Positions 34,090 to 44,208 of a stretch of DNA of 64,000 nt are shown piece after piece. The stretch's first letter is position 1. Each line of letters begins with the position of its first letter. The translations under genes were made by a program, and so were the position numbers. The notes beneath the pieces were generated by a model that saw nothing but the letters and a program-made list of their open reading frames with translations, did no database searches and was not told the DNA's origin. This DNA comes from Bolinopsis microptera (lineage: Eukaryota; Ctenophora; Tentaculata; Lobata; Bolinopsidae), in assembly GCF_026151205.1 (NCBI RefSeq), contig NC_087074.1:4588001-4652000 (forward strand), read 5' to 3'.

Positions 34090-34945
34090 TTTCGTAGTCA
34101 TATATTCACATGATTTGCTTTATATTATCTTAATACTGTAATGAAGTACAGTAGGATTTGTGTTTCGAGAAAGAAAGGTTGCGGTCAAATTATTAACAAA
34201 AGTAAACAAAAGTCCATCAGGGACTCCGTGGAGTCGAAAAAGGTACACGGCTGCTAGGCATCTATTGATCAAGATGTTTTATTGTATTGATTTATAATGA
34301 TTCTATTGTTCGTGACTAATCAAGTTCTAAGTAGAGGCATAAAGTGCTGCTCAAGGTACTTCGTCATCTCATGTCCAGTATAATGATTAAGATAGTATAC
34401 AATGCAGTTTTAGTAGTTGACCCATACAGTTAAGTCCGTCATAACTCACAATCGTTAAGTCGTCGGTCAATTGTCAAAGTCGTTGTGTCTAGACATAGTT
34501 AATACTACTTCTTTTAAGAAAGGGACTTGGAGTATAAACGACCAAGTTTGCATAAATTTCTACCCAACCAAGAACTCAGGAGGCAAAGGTGGGTGCGTAA
34601 ACTTTTGGTCTGCACTCTCCGATCCTGTATCACCCTGGATTCTTCTCGACGTATCTTTGTAAAAGTTATATACCTTTTAGTCAATCTCTTGCTACTCCAA
34701 GTCCCCTAAGATATCTGATCTAAAGTTCGTGCTAGTTTTATATATATGAAATATATTTTTGTCTGCTTTAATTGATACTAAATAAAAAAATTGTTGTTTT
34801 CTTGTGTTTATTCGTTGAGATAGCAGTAAGATAAGATGTTACGCGCACGCGCATTTAATCCCGTCAACGTGAGATGTGACAATGAAAACGCCATAGAATT
34901 ATTATTTTCGCGCGTTACGTAGAGTAGGATAGGAAGAAGCAGCTG
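34090..34945. other. Unassigned interval
   Basis: No gene recognised. Short open frames near 34471-34709 have no domain. Confidence 0.4.
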
Positions 34946-34949
34946 CAGG

Positions 34950-35360
34950 GAAGATCTTCACTTTATGGTAAAGGAAGTACTAGTGTTCATGTCGATTCAA
35001 GAGAAACCCTTTTTCAAGGCAGAAAGGGTTAATGGTGTGGTAGTGAAATTTCCAGGCCTGACAAGGTTATATTGGACAGTTCGACCACGTTTTAGTTGGC
35101 AGATCTTCTGAGAAAGTCGAAGGAGCTCAAAAACACGGTTGAGTTGTAACAGAAGAAGGAATGATCGTACATTGGAAACTGGTAGCAGAGTGCAGAGAGA
35201 AAGCTCCAAAAAAGCGAATTGAAAATTATTTCATGAAGAATGGCGAAGTTTGAAGTCAAGCAAAATCAGAAAAAGATACGGACACTGTCTCTAAAAGTTC
35301 AGCAATCAAAGGTAGCGGTGTAGGAGTAACTAAGAAAAAGGAAAAGAAATCTATATACCA
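34950..35360. repeat. Dispersed ~410-bp repeat, copy 2
   Basis: Copy of 13303-13725. Here the downstream companion GATTGTTCCCGGCCAGGAT is displaced to 35808 by the insertion of other sequence, including the inverted-repeat element at 35566-35813. Confidence 0.75.
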
Positions 35361-35565
35361 CTCTTACGGCATCGTATAGGGTGTAATCGACGACCACCAA
35401 TAAAATACGTGTCAACAGAAACAACTGACTCATCAGATTATGATGGATAGACAATTTAGATTTGGTCCCCCATTATCAGATTTATCATCATGGTGACCAT
35501 CTAATGATAAGATTGATCACCCTCAAAATTATAATTCTATTATTATATTGTTAGAGGGTCCTTAC

Positions 35566-35813
35566 TGGGCCGCGCTCAGCCTGTCATTCCGCCTAATCTC
35601 TAATGTTGTTTACCAACATTAAAGCCTGGGGTCCTCAGGTAAGAGGGTCCATTTAATTAAAGTAATCTCAGTAACAATCAACAAATATCAAGCACAGTGA
35701 AATCGAAGAAGTACAATGGTGGCTGTTGCATAATTGTTCATTACTTGGGGACCCCAGATTGTTCATAAAGATTGGGCGAAATGACAGGCTGAGCGCCGCG
35801 CCCAAAAAGATTG
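35566..35813. mobile_element. ~250-bp inverted-repeat MITE
   Basis: Ends are imperfect inverted repeats: GGGCCGCGCTCAGCCTGTCA at the left and the complement of GCGCTCAGCCTGTCATTTCG at the right. Inner inverted words include GGGGTCCTCAGG and GGGGACCCCAG. No coding capacity. The target duplication was not resolved. Confidence 0.6.
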
Positions 35814-35945
35814 TTCCCGGCCAGGATAAAAGACAGTAATAACAATGAGAATTAGTATGGATAGGTTAATATAATAATAAAAATATATCGATAAAATCAC
35901 ATTATGCAACAACCAAGACTTACACATTTGTAACAAGTGTTCTTG

Positions 35946-36065
35946 TTGTAGCGCGATGCGTTACTGTGCCGCACCGCGCACTCAATGAGGCTTATCACAG
36001 CGACAGATCGGCGAGATGCGCTACTGTGCCGCGCCGAGCTGCCATGAATTGACATCGTCAATTAA
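35946..36065 (+). mobile_element. 135-bp-type GCGC MITE, copy 1 (120 bp)
   Basis: Starts TTGTAGCGCGATGCGTTACT and ends GACATCGTCAATTAA. Flanks are GTGTTCTTG and GTGTTTTTG, a 9-bp duplication with one mismatch. The interior has two copies of a GATGCGYTACTGTGCCGC word. Confidence 0.75.
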
Positions 36066-36219
36066 GTGTTTTTGTTTGTTGTTAGAGGACTTCGCCGCTT
36101 CGACGCGCCGCGCGAACTAGTATTCTTGCTTCGCATCGAAGCATCGATCCGTCGTCGATTGTTGCTCCATGCTTCGCAGAGCAACGATGAACGATCTCGA
36201 CGGATATATATATGTCAAT

Positions 36220-36380
36220 ATTGACATCGTCAATCAAGTGTTCTTTGCAATGCACTACTGGGTCGCGCGCGCATCAAATAATGCTTCTCGCAACCGTGGA
36301 CCGGCGAAATGCACCATTGGGCCTCGCCGAGCTAGTAAAAAAAAGTTTGGAGTTGACATCGTGAATCATTAAGTGTTCCG
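36220..36380 (+). repeat. Diverged relative of the GCGC MITE
   Basis: Contains GACATCGTCAAT, GCAATGCACTACTGGGTCGC and GCGAAATGCACCATTGGGCC in the same order as the 135-bp family, but much diverged. Confidence 0.5.
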
Positions 36381-36608
36381 ACACGAAACAATAACAGGAA
36401 TTATTTGGTAAGATATTTGTGTGAAATTATGAAAGTATTCAGTTTAGCGCTGGATTTCCATACAACGAAAATATGCGCGACGCGCTTAAATTTTAATCAT
36501 GAGACTTTCAATCATTTTGTTAATCATTATGTTGCCATACACGCATATTTATAATCAATAAATTTTAATTGAATACATTTTTTCCATAATTTGGGTTTTG
36601 TTCACATA

Positions 36609-36743
36609 TTGTAGCGCGATGCGTTACTGTGCCGCGCCGCGCACTCAAGAAGGCTTCTCACAGCGACTAGCCGATCCTGGCTAGATCGGCGAGATGCGCT
36701 ACTGTGCCGCGCCGAGCTGCCATGAATTGACATCGTCAATTAA
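36609..36743 (+). mobile_element. 135-bp GCGC MITE, copy 2
   Basis: The same termini as copy 1 are flanked by perfect 9-bp duplications GTTCACATA (36600-36608 and 36744-36752). The insertion lies in the AT-rich dispersed repeat, whose related form is seen at about 16785. Confidence 0.85.
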
Positions 36744-36848
36744 GTTCACATATTAGTACGTACAAAACCTTTTTCAGATGTCTAGAACTGCTCGATAGTT
36801 TTAATAAATAAAAATTTTAAAGTTAGATTGGAAAGACATAAAAAATAA

Positions 36849-36956
36849 TTAACGAATGTTACTCGTCTAAATTTCTTCGAAGTAGCGCGCGCCGGTTTTT
36901 TCTCGAAATGTGTTACAAAGTAGCGCGCGCCGGGCCAAATCATTAACAATGGTTAA
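36849..36956 (+). mobile_element. 121-bp-type MITE, shortened copy (108 bp)
   Basis: Starts TTAACGAATGTTACTCG and ends ATTAACAATGGTTAA, with two GTAGCGCGCGCCGG words inside. No clear target duplication. Confidence 0.7.
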
Positions 36957-37059
36957 AGGAAAAATGATTTTTAAAAACATGTATATGATTTTAATTTTTG
37001 GAATGTTTCAAATGATGTTTTAGGGAAAATTGAAGGACCAAGTTATTTATAACTGGGTT

Positions 37060-37274
37060 ATTAATTGCAAACTCATTGATTTTGTCGTGACTTTTAAAGT
37101 ACGAATTAGTAAATTTATCAAATTTCCAATATTGCCGCTATATTTATTATTTACAATATAACGACTCTGGCATTTATTTACCGCATTTTATATTTGCATG
37201 GTACTGATGAATTATGGATGTCGAAGGGTAGTCTTAATATTATAATTTGTTGTTTCATTCATTTATACCTTACA
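37060..37274 (+). repeat. Orphan copy of the zinc-finger upstream module
   Basis: About 215 bp matching the region upstream of each zinc-finger unit (for example 52365-52565, 53975-54175, 55975-56190, 58730-58925). Shared landmarks are CATTGATTTTATCGTGTCT-like, AAGTACGAATTAGTAAATTT and GCATGGTACTGATGAA. It stops at CATTCATTTATACC and no zinc-finger gene follows. It is either a displaced relic of the cluster or a mobile repeat that the zinc-finger units also carry. Confidence 0.7.
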
Positions 37275-37325
37275 ACATCCGGAGGTATGGGTCCACTCTG
37301 CACTGTGTTTGTAGATCGTATTTCT

Positions 37326-37453
37326 TTAATTGACGATGTCAATTCATGGCAGCTCGGCGCGGCACAGTAGCGCATTTCGCCGATCTAGCCAGATGTCGCT
37401 GTGAGAAGCCTTATTGAGTGCGCGGCGCGGCACAGTAACGCATCGCGCTACAA
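37326..37453 (-). mobile_element. 135-bp-type GCGC MITE, copy 3 (128 bp, inverted)
   Basis: Inverted copy of the family at 36609-36743, flanked by GTATTTCT on both sides (37318-37325 and 37454-37461). Confidence 0.83.
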
Positions 37454-37542
37454 GTATTTCTGAAAGGATTGCTGACCACAATAAAAAAGCTAAGAGCCAG
37501 GTCAAAAATCACATCAGAACACGATTCAGGTTTGATCTGCTA

Positions 37543-37663
37543 TTGACGGATGTTACTCGTCTAAATTTCTTCGAAGTAGCGCGCGCCGCTTTCTTCTCGA
37601 AATGGCCCGATGGCAAGAGCTACGAAGTAGCGTGCGCCGGGTCAGATCATTAACAATGGTCAA
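37543..37663 (+). mobile_element. 121-bp MITE, copy 2
   Basis: Same length as the copy at 5513-5633, opposite orientation, flanked by ATCTGCTA on both sides (37535-37542 and 37664-37671). Termini are TTGACGGATGTTA and the complement of TTGACCATTGTTA. Confidence 0.85.
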
Positions 37664-37810
37664 ATCTGCTACGAAGCACACTTATAGCACTCAGGGGAAT
37701 CAGAGGACGACAAAAAGCCCACCACCTTTGACTGGATGACGTATCCTTCAATCTCATACCTCAGAAGACGAGCTTTGAGGTCTCTTAAGTTTGTTTATGT
37801 AAATTTTATA

Positions 37811-38367
37811 GTTTGTCAAGTTTTATAAATCAAGATTAAATATTTGGGGTAAATATGGTAGTGATATTTATGATGAATTTATTGAAATGTTTCAATCACC
37901 TAATATTATTTTGTAATTTGTATCGACATATATCGTTTTTCAGTTATATAAGTTACCTAATATCTATTAATTATTCTAGTATTTGTGATTAATTTGTATT
38001 GATTTATTATTTGTGACTTATAAATTAGTAACCATTATTTTACCGTCTAAAAAAATTTTTTTGTCAAAAATTAATTTTATGAAGGAGTAAGTTGACAAAA
38101 GATGCGCATTCGTATATTCATTTATTGCATGTTTAATTTGTTTTTTGTGTTTAATTTACGATTATTTGCATTTGAGATTCTGCGATTAAATTTATTTTGT
38201 TGATTGTAATGTTATGATATTGCATCATTTATTGTAAATGTAGTATATGTTTCAGAAAATTATGTAATGTAACGTGATGGAGGTTCTTTAAGCGGGAAAT
38301 TCCAGTCCAAACCCTGGAAACATGACATAAAGGATTTGTTTTACTTGTTGCATGAAAAGCACTAATA
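37811..38367 (+). repeat. Left direct flank (pseudo-LTR) of the Penelope-like element
   Basis: This 557-bp stretch is repeated at 41127-41682 with essentially one indel (an A-run near 38048). It begins inside coding sequence: its first ~107 bp equal the last codons of the polymerase including its TAA, followed by the 3' untranslated region. It is therefore the tail of a partial copy lying upstream in tandem, the usual Penelope-like layout. Confidence 0.9.
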
Positions 38368-38436
38368 TTTAGTGATCTACTGTGGCTGTTTCTGCGCCCT
38401 GCTTGGTCAATGATAGCCTAGCTATCTTTTTTCTGC

Positions 38437-41232
38437 ATGAAGTCGGAACAATCTTTTAATGATCATCAGAGTATAAATGATCCAGAATCTCTTGAAACCT
38501 TTAACATAGTACCATGTGATAGAAAATCATGCGTTACATGCTTAAACCGCCTTTCTTTTGACAACTTCTACACTAATAGCACTACAAACTCTACTTTCCT
38601 CATTGACTTTAATGGATCATGTCAAACGAAGAATTGCATCTACTTGATAAAATGCTTGCATAAAGATTGTAAATATCAATACATTGGGCACACGATCAAT
38701 TCAATTGCTTCTAGAATAAGCCAACATAAATCTACTATAAAACTTGGTGGAGGCTGCAAAATACTTCGTGATCACTTCACTAAAATTCATAGCACTGAAA
38801 ACATGGCTATCATGCCGATTAAACTGTTACCTAATAATACTACATTGAAAGAAAGAGAAGATATTGAAGAAGCTTGTATGTTGCAGTTAAATACAGTTTT
38901 CCCATATGGTCTCAACGTTCGTGTTAAAAAGAAGAACATACTAGATGCCTGCAATATTGTGATGAACTCTAAAACAACGATTTATAGTCAGTTCGATATA
39001 GTTAAAATAAATAGACATTCACGTGGAGGTAGATTCATTAGTAATATAGTAAGTGAAAGACAAGAATTTGATATCGATGTATTTTATGAAGATTTGCTGG
39101 ATGATGATAATATGATTGATATGCATGATATTCGTACTAATCTTTGTAATCTTAAAAAGAAACAACTTAAGTTAGTATATATTAAAGCTATATCTTATAT
39201 TAATAATTTTAATAGTAGTATAACGACATATAGATTTCATAAAATTCTCTTAGTTAAAGATTTATCATGGTTTTACCTTACAAGAATGGGTTTAGCGTGT
39301 AAGAATAATAGTAAATCAAATTCTTTTATTGTAGTTAATTATGTTAATAAATTTGTCGAGTATATTGATTTTCGAAAGATATTTAAAATGGAACAAGTCA
39401 CTAAAGCTGCACCATTCAAGTCAAAATATCATCAGCAACCTACATTGTCCTATAAATACCCTCCAACAATCAGATCTAAAGTACTTAACTACAAAAAAGT
39501 ATATAATGAAGCTAACATTGACTCAGAAACATTGAAATGTAATTGTGCATCAAGTCGTTATACAGACCCTACTCATAAACATGTCATTACAGGAGAGCTA
39601 TCAATGATTAGTAATGATAAACTTCGTAATCTCCTAATGAAGGGATTAAATTATAGAGACCAAGCTAAACCATGTACTGAAAAAGCTTTAAAATCAGTAA
39701 AGACGGCACTCAAAAGCTATTGCGATAAATTGTCTAATTTATGGCATAAACCTATAGAAGAGTTTCAAGAGTGGAAAACACTAATCATAGAGCAAGTGAA
39801 AATTCAACTGCAAGGAGCTAAACCATATCCCTATTATTCAGTATTATCAGATGTTGAAGTCTTAGCAGATTTAGATGAGCTTCATAAAGATTTTGTATTG
39901 GTTCCTACCGATAAAGCCAAAAATAATATTACTATTGTTTGTAAAAAGTTCTATATTAGTATGATTGAAAAGGAATTATCATCGAATACATTTACTAAAG
40001 TTAATCGTTCAGAAGATGATATAATTAATGAGCATAAAGCATTCTTACTTAAACATCGTATTAAATTTGATGAAGATAATAGCAAATTACCTTATTTATA
40101 TATTACACCAAAACAGCATAAAAAGCCAGTCGGAGTTAGATATATAACGTCTGGTAGTGGAAGTAGTTTACAACAATTATCAGTCTATCTTAGCATTTGT
40201 ATTAAATCTATGCTTCACTCAGCTAAAAATAAATCTATATATGATAATAAATTTCACGTTAGAAATGATTATTTTGTTATTGATAATAATGAGCCTATCT
40301 TAGATTTTCTTAGTTATGATAATACCCAAAAGGGTTTAAAGTCTGTCAGTACTTATGATTTTTCAACTTTATATACATCTATTCCTCATATTCAATTGAA
40401 GGATAATCTTCGTATGTTTGTAGAAAGAGTATTTGATTTTAAAGATAAGTCTTATATTATTCCTAATCTTTATACTAAGAAGGCCTATTTCTCTGATAAT
40501 GTTAGTAAAAATAAAGTTCATTTTTCTAAAGATACACTTTTGGAATGTCTTAATTATTTGATTGACAATTCTTATGTTACTTATCAGGGTCAAATTTATA
40601 GACAAGTTATTGGAATACCAATGGGTACCAATGCAGCACCACAAATAGCTAATGTTTATTTACATGTTTACGAATATAAATATATTAAACTTTTGATAGA
40701 ACAAGGGGATACAGAAAATCTAAAAAGATTAAAAGACACATTTCGTTATCAAGATGATTTGATAGTTTTTAATGATTTCAATTTATTACAGAATGTATTA
40801 GAAGATATTTATCCTAAGGAAATGATAGTAAATAATACTAATATTTCGGCTCGTAAATGTTGCTATCTAGACTTAAACATTAGTATTTATCAAGGAAAGT
40901 TTAGAGTGACGTTATATGATAAAAGAAAAGATTATAATTTTAAAGTTATATCTTATCCTTTTTTGGATGGAAACGTTCCAAATAATTTGTCTTATGGAAT
41001 ATTTATTTCTCAATTAGTACGATTAGCCAGAATTAATTCGACACTTAAGGGTTTCAAAAATTGTGTTACCGAACTTTTAGGTAAATTGGTTGCGCAAGGA
41101 TTTAAGTTAGCTGCTTTGCGCAACAAGTTTGTCAAGTTTTATAAATCAAGATTAAATATTTGGGGTAAATATGGTAGTGATATTTATGATGAATTTATTG
41201 AAATGTTTCAATCACCTAATATTATTTTGTAA
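38437..41232 (+). CDS. Penelope-like retroelement protein: N-terminal GIY-YIG endonuclease plus reverse transcriptase
   Basis: 931 codons, intact. It should nick DNA and reverse-transcribe its own RNA. Near residues 28-37 lies a CDRKSCVTC cysteine motif. The GIY-YIG core follows, CIYLIKC at about 67 and QYIGHT at about 81, with a downstream Arg and RISQH segment and a Glu in EEACMLQLN. An LVPTDKA block at about 487 precedes the polymerase. The polymerase has TPKQHKKPVGVRYI (about 555), YDFSTLYTSIP (about 639), GIPMGTNAAP (about 726), RYQDDLIVF (about 769, catalytic DD) and FISQLVRLAR. GIY-YIG normally lies at the C terminus of Penelope proteins; the N-terminal position matches the permuted Naiad/Chlamys-type clade. 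Chosen ATG is the first in frame after the left flank. Confidence 0.9.
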   Translation: MKSEQSFNDHQSINDPESLETFNIVPCDRKSCVTCLNRLSFDNFYTNSTTNSTFLIDFNGSCQTKNCIYLIKCLHKDCKYQYIGHTINSIASRISQHKSTIKLGGGCKILRDHFTKIHSTENMAIMPIKLLPNNTTLKEREDIEEACMLQLNTVFPYGLNVRVKKKNILDACNIVMNSKTTIYSQFDIVKINRHSRGGRFISNIVSERQEFDIDVFYEDLLDDDNMIDMHDIRTNLCNLKKKQLKLVYIKAISYINNFNSSITTYRFHKILLVKDLSWFYLTRMGLACKNNSKSNSFIVVNYVNKFVEYIDFRKIFKMEQVTKAAPFKSKYHQQPTLSYKYPPTIRSKVLNYKKVYNEANIDSETLKCNCASSRYTDPTHKHVITGELSMISNDKLRNLLMKGLNYRDQAKPCTEKALKSVKTALKSYCDKLSNLWHKPIEEFQEWKTLIIEQVKIQLQGAKPYPYYSVLSDVEVLADLDELHKDFVLVPTDKAKNNITIVCKKFYISMIEKELSSNTFTKVNRSEDDIINEHKAFLLKHRIKFDEDNSKLPYLYITPKQHKKPVGVRYITSGSGSSLQQLSVYLSICIKSMLHSAKNKSIYDNKFHVRNDYFVIDNNEPILDFLSYDNTQKGLKSVSTYDFSTLYTSIPHIQLKDNLRMFVERVFDFKDKSYIIPNLYTKKAYFSDNVSKNKVHFSKDTLLECLNYLIDNSYVTYQGQIYRQVIGIPMGTNAAPQIANVYLHVYEYKYIKLLIEQGDTENLKRLKDTFRYQDDLIVFNDFNLLQNVLEDIYPKEMIVNNTNISARKCCYLDLNISIYQGKFRVTLYDKRKDYNFKVISYPFLDGNVPNNLSYGIFISQLVRLARINSTLKGFKNCVTELLGKLVAQGFKLAALRNKFVKFYKSRLNIWGKYGSDIYDEFIEMFQSPNIIL

Positions 41233-41682
41233 TTTGTATCGACATATATCGTTTTTCAGTTATATAAGTTACCTAATATCTATTAATTATTCTAGTATTT
41301 GTGATTAATTTGTATTGATTTATTATTTGTGACTTATAAATTAGTAACCATTATTTTACCGTCTAAAAAATTTTTTTGTCAAAAATTAATTTTATGAAGG
41401 AGTAAGTTGACAAAAGATGCGCATTCGTATATTCATTTATTGCATGTTTAATTTGTTTTTTGTGTTTAATTTACGATTATTTGCATTTGAGATTCTGCGA
41501 TTAAATTTATTTTGTTGATTGTAATGTTATGATATTGCATCATTTATTGTAAATGTAGTATATGTTTCAGAAAATTATGTAATGTAACGTGATGGAGGTT
41601 CTTTAAGCGGGAAATTCCAGTCCAAACCCTGGAAACATGACATAAAGGATTTGTTTTACTTGTTGCATGAAAAGCACTAATA
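41127..41682 (+). repeat. Right direct flank (pseudo-LTR) of the Penelope-like element
   Basis: Near-identical to 37811-38367. It covers the last ~35 codons of the polymerase and the 3' untranslated region and ends at GAAAAGCACTAATA. The near-identity implies a recent insertion. Confidence 0.9.
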
Positions 41683-42159
41683 GATAATTTATTGTAGCTT
41701 TTATAATGTGTAAAATTTACGGACGAAATGATCCCAGGGGGTGTCGATTATTAACCATTCTTTTATAAGCATGTAAATGCAAATGTGAATAAGAAGAAGA
41801 TGACAACAACAACCGGCTAGGACCTACAACAACTACGAGAGTGTCCAACTTGAAGCCGGTAAGTGTTTGTATGTTAGTTGTTGTCTTTCCCGTATTACAT
41901 TGTGATCTGTTTTACTTTACTAGATCTTGATTGTGTATACTTCCTGAGAGGATGTTACTTACAGTGTTTTAAGGCCAGAGGGGGGGGGGTAAATGGCACT
42001 TTTCTAGTTTTCACATATTTGATAATAGTTGCTGGAGACGAACAAGAAGAAAAAAACCGGATCAAAATCAGACCTTGCGTTCCTGTGATATCGCGCGCTA
42101 AATTTTGAGGTTTACCTGTAATTACATGTTAAACTGGATCTTTAAACGGCTGTAACTTT

Positions 42160-42469
42160 TTTGACCTTTCGATTCCTTAGTTGAGAAAACCGGCCACTCC
42201 CTGATCTTGAGGTTTGGTACAGTGGTTCCTTGGACAATTATCCTCATTTATGATGCAGCGATTTTTTAAATTTGACTCGGTTCTTGAATTATGAGGTTAA
42301 CCATGTCAAAAATTCGACAAATTTAGCTGGTTAACCTCATAATTCGAGAAACGAGTCAAATAAAAAAAATCGCTGCATCTAATATCTAGATACTTGTCCA
42401 AGGAACCACTGTACCAAATCCCAATATCAGGGGGTGGCTGGTTTTCTCAACTAAGGAACTGAAAGTCAC
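42160..42469. repeat. Foldback repeat with ~140-bp arms
   Basis: Arms starting CCTTAGTTGAGAAAACCGGC on the left and its near-complement on the right enclose a short centre around 42315. Inner landmarks GGTACAGTGGTTCCTTGGAC and GATGCAGCGATTTTTT appear on both arms in inverse orientation. It could form a long hairpin in DNA or RNA. Confidence 0.8.
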
Positions 42470-42807
42470 AAAATGTGTTTCGAGATAGATGCAATTTAGT
42501 GTTTTCAAAATTTTGAATATTCACTGGAATGTATCACAGTTCGTGAGTTTTAATACTTTCAACACTACTATATAACAAATAATTTGAGGTATGTGAAATG
42601 TACAAGTAGTGGAATCGTAAACAAGCTATAACGGTGGCTCTTACCAGACAAGGCCTCCAGACCAGTCACTGAAGACCTTTCTTCACTTCTCATCTAAATC
42701 TTTAAAGGGAGTCCGACCCACAAGTCGGAACCTCTCCGGTGGGTTAAATCTTTCTCAATTTTGTTTCGACATCTTTGGATCAACACATACTTTGGACAGC
42801 GTTCGGA

Positions 42808-44208
42808 ATGGCTACTCCTATAAAGTTAATTTTAACTGAACTAACCTCTCCTCAGCTTGATAGTGTCTTATCCAAATTCCAGCTGACTGCTCCAGAGGGC
42901 TATGACGAGGATGGAAAGCGCAAACTTCTTCGCAGCAGCAAAGTCTTCACAAGAGGAATTGGTAACCATGATAATGATAACACTTTGGCAGTATTTGATA
43001 AAAAAGGTACATTTGTTGATTTCGAATCAGTAGATGGAACGGTAAAAGGAATTTTTGCTAAATCAGAATCGGGTAAGGTGATGTACCCATGTTCTGTTTG
43101 CTGTAAAGAGGTTACAAATAACTCGGATACATCAGGTCTTGGCATTGAATGCAGTGGATGTGGGTGGTATTTTCACACCAACTGCACAGAGAAGCCCATT
43201 AGTCTCAGCCTGTTTAAAGCACTTAGTGATTCTCCAACATACATTAAGGTGCTGTGCCCCCCGTGTAACTCGGTTTATGGTAGTGCTCTATCCAAGTTGA
43301 AGCGTGTGGAGCGTAAAGTGGATGCTATTACCGTAAAAGTTACCACTGTCGAGAAACAGTTAAAACAGGCAGCAAATAAAGGACCATTATACAGTGCAGC
43401 TGTTTCAAACGGTATCTCCAAACATAGTCCTATCCCACAAAAGGTCATGGAGGGTCTGAAATCGATTTCAAAAGCTAAACAGGACTCTGACGATGTTGAG
43501 CGACTCAAACGTACCAGAGTTGTTATCCGACCAGAAGATACTACCATAAGGACTAGTCGTGATATCCGTAAGGCTTTTAATCAGCATTACCAAGGCATGG
43601 TGATCAAACATTGTAGGTTAACGGCATCAGGTTCCATCACATTTGAATTTGAGGATGAGAACACAGCTAAAACTGTGCAGTCTAACTGGAAAACCAGTCA
43701 TTTTGGTGGTAATAAAGGTATGAAAATACCAGGTGACTATAACACTGTTGCCATGGTTAAGCATGTGTATGATGATCACAACGAGGATGATATGAAGAAG
43801 GATATTATGCAGAATTACCCTGGTATAATCACTAAGTGTGAATTTCAACAGAAGAGGTCTGATAAATCATTCAATGGAATGATCAAACTAGAATTTTCAT
43901 CACGAGAAGCAATGACAAAAGTTATAACAGACAAGATAAAGTTTTGCCATCAACGCTACATAGTTGAAGAGTACAAAAGAAAGTCTAGGGTAATCAAGTG
44001 CAACAAGTGCCAAGGTTGGGGACATATTCACCGATATTGTACCAAACCAGCTAAGTGCGGTAAATGTGCAGAAAACCATGAAAGCAATAGCTGTCCAATA
44101 ACTAGTGGCTTCAAATGTGCACATTGCAAGGAAGATCATCAAGCAGGTTCTTTTGACTGTGCAGTGTACAAAGAGAAATTGGCTAAGTTCTCCCATGATG
44201 CATTATGA
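42808..44208 (+). CDS. Jockey-like LINE ORF1 (nucleic-acid-binding protein with PHD-type finger)
   Basis: About 466 codons from the first ATG. This is the structural RNA-binding partner of the polymerase in the next frame. A Cys-rich finger near residues 92-155 (YPCSVC, GIECSGCGWYFHTNC, then LCPPC) has the spacing of a PHD finger. A predicted coiled segment follows (KLKRVERKVDAITVKVTTVE), then a folded region with RNA-recognition-like segments. At the C terminus are three zinc knuckles of C-X2-C-X4-H-X4-C type: CNKCQGWGHIHRYC, CGKCAENHESNSC and CAHCKEDHQAG. The stop overlaps the next start in ATGA. A longer frame exists upstream without an ATG. Confidence 0.88.
   Translation: MATPIKLILTELTSPQLDSVLSKFQLTAPEGYDEDGKRKLLRSSKVFTRGIGNHDNDNTLAVFDKKGTFVDFESVDGTVKGIFAKSESGKVMYPCSVCCKEVTNNSDTSGLGIECSGCGWYFHTNCTEKPISLSLFKALSDSPTYIKVLCPPCNSVYGSALSKLKRVERKVDAITVKVTTVEKQLKQAANKGPLYSAAVSNGISKHSPIPQKVMEGLKSISKAKQDSDDVERLKRTRVVIRPEDTTIRTSRDIRKAFNQHYQGMVIKHCRLTASGSITFEFEDENTAKTVQSNWKTSHFGGNKGMKIPGDYNTVAMVKHVYDDHNEDDMKKDIMQNYPGIITKCEFQQKRSDKSFNGMIKLEFSSREAMTKVITDKIKFCHQRYIVEEYKRKSRVIKCNKCQGWGHIHRYCTKPAKCGKCAENHESNSCPITSGFKCAHCKEDHQAGSFDCAVYKEKLAKFSHDAL

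Larger units (their letters stand above)
37275..37731 (+). pseudogene. Mobile-element C-terminal domain broken by two MITEs
   Basis: Three coding blocks in this interval read, in order, a TSGGMGPLCTVFVDR segment, a SERIADHNKKAKSQVKNHIR to RFDLL segment, and an RSTLIALRGIRGRQK segment before a TGA at 37729. A GGMG(P/x) block followed by a 'LxFxLLRSTLxxxRGxRG' block is a recurrent tail next to reverse transcriptases in invertebrate genomes; I know the motif but not its biochemical role. The blocks are separated by MITEs at 37326-37453 and 37543-37663. Each is bounded by an 8-bp duplication, so both insertions hit an intact frame. Confidence 0.6.

Noticed and set aside
38041-41730. Possible hammerhead ribozyme in the Penelope-like element flanks, suggested by GGACGAAA near 41720
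   Set aside because: No CUGAUGA box at the right distance and no supporting stems could be drawn by eye; a covariance search is needed before claiming it.
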